Source: Neobacillus sp. WH10 (GTDB lineage Bacteria > Bacillota > Bacilli > Bacillales > Cytobacillaceae). From it: DNA of 64,000 nucleotides. Below are positions 61,801 to 64,000 of this stretch, one piece after another; position 1 is the stretch's first letter; every line of letters begins with the position of its first letter. Position numbers and translations under genes: made by a program. The DNA is taken from contig NZ_CP126110.1 in NCBI RefSeq assembly GCF_030123405.1, forward strand, positions 4,092,001 through 4,156,000, in the 5' to 3' direction. A model generated the notes under the pieces. It searched no databases, was not told the DNA's origin, and saw only the letters and a list, made by a program, of their open reading frames with translations.

Positions 61801-62264
61801 AAAATGGAGTCTAATTTTCTAATTAGCTTCCTTGCCATCTCCTCGTTTCCGTTTAAAAGGGACTGTTCAATTTCCCCCTCAAGACCAGGTGTTATAGCAA
61901 TGAGCCCCTCCGAATAATGCTTCAGCCATTTTAGCGGAATTCCGTTATCGGTCTTTGTCTGAACCGCACTGGAAATTTTTAAAAGATTTCTAAATCCCTT
62001 CTCATTTTCTGCCAGTAATACAAGCGGATAGGATTCGGTCGCGGTGATTTCACTTTCCACATCAACCGTTAACCCAATAATCGGTTTCAAATTATTTTTC
62101 TTACAAAGCTTATAAAATTCAATAGTACCGTACATGACATTTCTGTCGGTTAGTGCGAGGTCGGTATATCCTTTTCTCTTTGCATTTTCGATTAAATCCG
62201 GGACGGATGCAGTACTTGTTAACAAACTATAGGCACTATTAACATGAAGGTGAATAAAAGACAT
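58899..62264 (-). CDS. dnaE: DNA polymerase III subunit alpha (DnaE)
   Basis: DnaE extends RNA primers before handing over to PolC in Firmicutes. The 1121 residues start with a PHP domain (about 1-200, FIHLHVNSAYSLL at 3-15). The C-family polymerase core follows, with the catalytic aspartates in PDIDIDFPD near 388-396 and GPGRGSAAGSLVAY near 345. A helix-hairpin-helix lies near 800 and an OB-fold near 990-1070. The PHP metal ligands are only partly kept, consistent with weak or no proofreading. It is shorter than PolC. Confidence 0.98.
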   Translation of the reverse strand: MSFIHLHVNSAYSLLTSTASVPDLIENAKRKGYTDLALTDRNVMYGTIEFYKLCKKNNLKPIIGLTVDVESEITATESYPLVLLAENEKGFRNLLKISSAVQTKTDNGIPLKWLKHYSEGLIAITPGLEGEIEQSLLNGNEEMARKLIRKLDSIFGSGNFFLSLQNHLLEQEAKIRKQFLAISDEFQVPVVATNRVHYLEKEDMFAHECLLAIKNGDKLQDEYREKLESDQFYLKTAEEMVECFSEVPDALENTLRIAKRCTVNIELNKTYLPTFPTENDMLAEDYLEMLCRKGLHERFTAPSQEYYDRLSFELAVIKRMKFSNYFLIVWDFMRFAREKGILTGPGRGSAAGSLVAYVLYITDVDPINHHLLYERFLNPERVSMPDIDIDFPDHRRDEVIEYVAQKYGELHVAQIVTFGTLAAKAAVRDVGRAFGLNSKELEQLSRLIPSRLGIDLQTAYKESESLRRFVNEAPLNRKLFDTALKLEGLPRHTSTHAAGVVISEKQLIDLIPIQRGSNHVYLTQYSMEYLEEIGLLKMDFLGLRNLSLIETILSSIYRHTGRKVDIRRIPLDDTKTFELLARGETTGIFQLESEGMRKVLTRLKPSRFEDIVAVNALYRPGPMENIPLFIDRKHGSKAVEYPHPDLQPILENTYGVIVYQEQIMQIASKMSGFSLGEADLLRRAVGKKQKEVLDKERNHFVQGALKKGYQQALANEIYDLIVRFANYGFNRSHAVAYSMIAYQLAYFKSNYPVHFMAGLLSSAIGNDTKIAQYILETRQKEIDVLPPSINHSTYSFQVENTGSIRYSLAAIKSVGAAALKEIFKTRKRKKFDDLFDFCIKVSNKAINRKTLEFLVHSGCFDEFGEDRAVLLASLDVAIEHAQIFKPDDSNQFDLFEDEMIPKPKYVHVDPISLENKLAFEKEALGFYLSDHPISIYEKDLKRSGVYMLYQLRSDNKRAASGVFISAMKSIRTKKGDSMAFLTISDASGEMEAVVFPAIYKKFQSLFRQGNFVLIEGKIEERDGKLQFIIQQVSDLEQWLKTRAAKHPVLYLKITSSQQDEQLLQKINQLLKENKGDAGVILHDEVTKKTVRLATENNVNPTPEVQQQLRNLLGSKNVVLKD

Positions 62265-62345
62265 ATTGCCTCACCGTTCCTTAAACTTAATATCTATCAT
62301 TTATTATAAATCTTTATCACAAAAAAGGAAAATACGTTCTGTTTT

Positions 62346-62445
62346 TTAAAGAAAACTCGCCGATTGGCGAGCCCCTAAAGGGCGAAGACAGATGCGTAGT
62401 TGCACTTATGCCTGATAGGAAAGTTTTACTTTCCTATCGCCTAAA
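62346..62445 (+). repeat. Dispersed structured repeat, family B
   Basis: It starts GAAAACTCGCCGATTGGCGA, passes GCGTAGTTGCACTTATGC and ends with GATAGGAAAGT/ACTTTCCTATC hairpin arms around TTT. It lies between dnaE and ytrH, in front of the sporulation genes. Confidence 0.85.
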
Positions 62446-62518
62446 AACATATTCAATAACCTTTGTCCATATAAATGAATATAGACATTTTTGATCTTGT
62501 ATGAAGGCGGTTGAAGGG

Positions 62519-62857
62519 ATGAAAGAAATTGGTTTTTTTCCAGCTTTTATCGAAAGCTATTTTATAGCCTTAGGCGTCCTGCTTGGTGGTTCATTAATTG
62601 GCGGAATTGCAGCCTTTTTAACCGGTCAACCTCCGCTTACAACCGTTTATCGCTTATCTAGTTCACTTAGAATTTGGGCAATTGTAGCGGCAATCGGTGG
62701 GACATTTGATACGGTTTACACATTTGAAAAAGGCCTTTTGGATGCTGGTACAAAGGATCTTTTTAAACAATTTTTATTAATCCTTTCTGCTTTGGGCGGC
62801 GCCCAGACAGGAGCCCTCATTATTAATTGGCTCACCCAGGAGTATATTTCATCATGA
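62519..62857 (+). CDS. ytrH: Sporulation membrane protein YtrH
   Basis: A small protein made in the mother cell under sigma-E in B. subtilis and needed for full spore maturation. The 112 residues have three membrane segments (about 8-33, 47-62, 81-103), with GGSLIGGIAAFLTGQPPL near 23-40 as the conserved part. The start at 62519 lies eight bases after AAGGCGG. An ATG six codons upstream overlaps this site. It overlaps ytrI by four bases. Confidence 0.9.
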   Translation: MKEIGFFPAFIESYFIALGVLLGGSLIGGIAAFLTGQPPLTTVYRLSSSLRIWAIVAAIGGTFDTVYTFEKGLLDAGTKDLFKQFLLILSALGGAQTGALIINWLTQEYISS

Positions 62858-63354
62858 GAATTCCGCCATTGTACCGCAGACCTGCATGGCAGCGTTTTTT
62901 TGCTGGGATGGCTATTGGCGGCGCCATAAGCTGGTGTATCTTTTTATATATTTACGGTGTCTGGCAAGAAGAAAATACGGAATTAATTCGAAAGCAGCAG
63001 GAGGACATTGTTGATTTAAACAATGAGAAAAAAATATGGCAGGAAGAATATAAGGAAATGAATAAACGCAATATTGAACAACTTACTGTCCAGAAGATTA
63101 ATATAAAAATCATCAACTCTGAAAAATACAAACTGGATTCATTAAGTGTTCTTGAGACGGAAAACTCTGTTCGAGATGATATTAGTATGATGCTGGCAAA
63201 GGATTTAGAGACAGTCTATAAAAGCAAGGATCTCATAAAAAAAGTTATCGAGAACAAACCGGTAAAAATCTATGAAAAAAGATACACACTGAAGATAAAA
63301 GAAATGGTTATTTACACAACCTTAACGATTCAGCTTGAAATTCAATTTGAATAA
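62854..63354 (+). CDS. ytrI: Sporulation protein YtrI
   Basis: Partner of YtrH, also a sigma-E product required for proper sporulation. The 166 residues have one N-terminal membrane helix (about 15-38), followed by a coiled coil (about 42-75) and a mixed C-terminal domain, probably in the intermembrane space. The start at 62854 overlaps the ytrH stop (ATGA), with AGGAG upstream inside ytrH, so translation is coupled. Confidence 0.9.
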   Translation: MRIPPLYRRPAWQRFFAGMAIGGAISWCIFLYIYGVWQEENTELIRKQQEDIVDLNNEKKIWQEEYKEMNKRNIEQLTVQKINIKIINSEKYKLDSLSVLETENSVRDDISMMLAKDLETVYKSKDLIKKVIENKPVKIYEKRYTLKIKEMVIYTTLTIQLEIQFE

Positions 63355-63396
63355 GAAAAGCGGAAGCGCCTGTTTAGCGGCGTATAGATTGGAGAT
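63352..63396. repeat. Truncated family A repeat after ytrI
   Basis: AAAAGCGGAAGCGCCTGTTT and AGCGGCGTATAGATTGGAG match the first 45 bases of the copy at 5068. The remainder is absent. Confidence 0.65.
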
Positions 63397-63408
63397 AGAT
63401 ATTAACAA

Positions 63409-63441
63409 AACGGCCCGGAATTGGGCCGTTCCCTTTTTCCA
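63409..63441 (-). terminator. nrnA terminator
   Basis: AACGGCCC/GGGCCGTT with a six-base loop, followed by TTTTG on the minus strand. It lies just after nrnA. Confidence 0.8.
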
Positions 63442-63447
63442 TCAACA

Positions 63448-64000
63448 CTATTTTGCATGTGTTTTACATGCCTCGTCTAATTCTTTTAAGACATGATCAA
63501 CTTCATCCCAAGAATACATGGATGCACCTGAAGCAAGTGGATGTCCTCCTCCTTTAAACTTCCGTGCCACTCCATTAATGACCGGTCCCTTTGAACGGAG
63601 CCGAACACGTATTTGATCGTCTTCCTCAATGAAAAAGACCCATGCTTTAATTCCTTTAACATCTCCTAAAATACCAACAAGTAAAGATGCTTCTGTTGGC
63701 CTTGCACCATATTCTTTTAATAAATCCTTTGTGAGCATTACAGATGCAACACCGTTTGGCTGAAGCACGAAATTTTGAAGAATATACCCCTTTAACTTAA
63801 TTATATTAGGATCTAATTCATACATCCTGTCAAAAAGCTCTGTACGTGAAAAATTGTAGTGAATCAATTCCCCAGCAAAAGCGAATGTTTTATCTGTTGA
63901 ACTTGGAAAAAGAAACCTTCCCGTATCCCCAACAATTCCTGCAAATAAAAGTCTTGCCGCTTCATCATTCATTTTTAATCCTTTATCTTTTCCGTTTAAG
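63448..64000 (-). CDS. nrnA: Bifunctional oligoribonuclease/pAp phosphatase NrnA, C-terminal part (cut by the window edge)
   Basis: NrnA degrades nano-RNA and dephosphorylates 3'-phosphoadenosine 5'-phosphate. About 184 residues are visible and the frame is open to the last base, so the N-terminal DHH active-site region lies outside. The visible part has GIVGDTGRFLFPSST, which carries a metal-ligand aspartate, and the DHHA1 motif GGGHPLASGAS near the C-terminus. An internal ATG at 63972 is not the start, because residues LNGKDKGLK precede it in frame. Confidence 0.93.
   Translation of the reverse strand, partial: LNGKDKGLKMNDEAARLLFAGIVGDTGRFLFPSSTDKTFAFAGELIHYNFSRTELFDRMYELDPNIIKLKGYILQNFVLQPNGVASVMLTKDLLKEYGARPTEASLLVGILGDVKGIKAWVFFIEEDDQIRVRLRSKGPVINGVARKFKGGGHPLASGASMYSWDEVDHVLKELDEACKTHAK

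Noticed and set aside
63448..63972. Complete gene starting at ATG 63972
   Set aside because: The frame continues open to the window edge and NrnA is about 310 residues, so the gene is cut by the window.

Overview
The window is a 64 kb stretch of chromosome from a low-GC, endospore-forming Firmicute of the family Bacillaceae. Nearly every gene has a recognisable Bacillus homologue, and the order follows the B. subtilis block from sdhC through lysC, uvrC, trxA, the fad/etf genes, pheST, infC, thrS, dnaIB, polA, phoPR, citZ-icd-mdh, pfkA-pyk and accDA to dnaE and nrnA. Sporulation genes (sspI, ytxC, ytaF, ytvI, ytrH, ytrI) confirm a spore former. The dispersed repeats and the gene set suggest Bacillus sensu lato, perhaps a Neobacillus-like lineage, but the species cannot be fixed from the sequence alone. 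I see no prophage, CRISPR array, rRNA, tRNA or intact transposon. Most genes lie on the minus strand.

Layout: (1) 1-5000: start of sdhA, sdhC, yslB, lysC behind a lysine riboswitch, uvrC. (2) 5.3-11 kb: fatty-acid degradation cluster lcfA-fadR-fadB-etfB-etfA plus trxA, with a FadR operator on the fadR promoter. (3) 11.3-18.4 kb: yshE, mutS2, polX, cvpA-like yshB and zapA, then plus-strand rnhC and a pterin dehydratase. (4) 18.7-31 kb: pheST (T-box), an rRNA methyltransferase, sspI, ysdC, a dUTPase, ysdB, ysdA, infC-rpmI-rplT (L20 leader) and thrS (T-box). (5) 31-42 kb: ytxC, dnaI, dnaB, nrdR, an uncharacterised protein, speD, gapB, coaE, ytaF, mutM, polA. (6) 42-54.5 kb: phoPR, a MaoC-like protein, mdh-icd-citZ, a frameshifted ytwI, ytvI, pyk-pfkA. 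(7) 54.8-64 kb: accDA, a GntR regulator, NADP-malic enzyme ytsJ, dnaE, ytrHI and the 3' part of nrnA.

The genes form a connected core: beta-oxidation feeds the TCA genes, glycolysis and its reversal are split between pfkA/pyk and gapB, and malic enzyme plus acetyl-CoA carboxylase supply NADPH and malonyl-CoA. Identical 13-bp palindromes in front of accDA and of ytsJ-gntR suggest that one GntR-type regulator ties these last two together.

The least ordinary features are: a compact 142-nt speD leader with a perfect 10-bp closing stem and an 8-nt anti-Shine-Dalgarno sequence, which looks like an undescribed translational switch; a structured dispersed repeat family, one copy of which now encodes the C-terminus of YsdB; 21-nt periodic minisatellites in three intergenic regions; a probable unannotated 27-aa membrane protein; and a single-base frameshift in ytwI.
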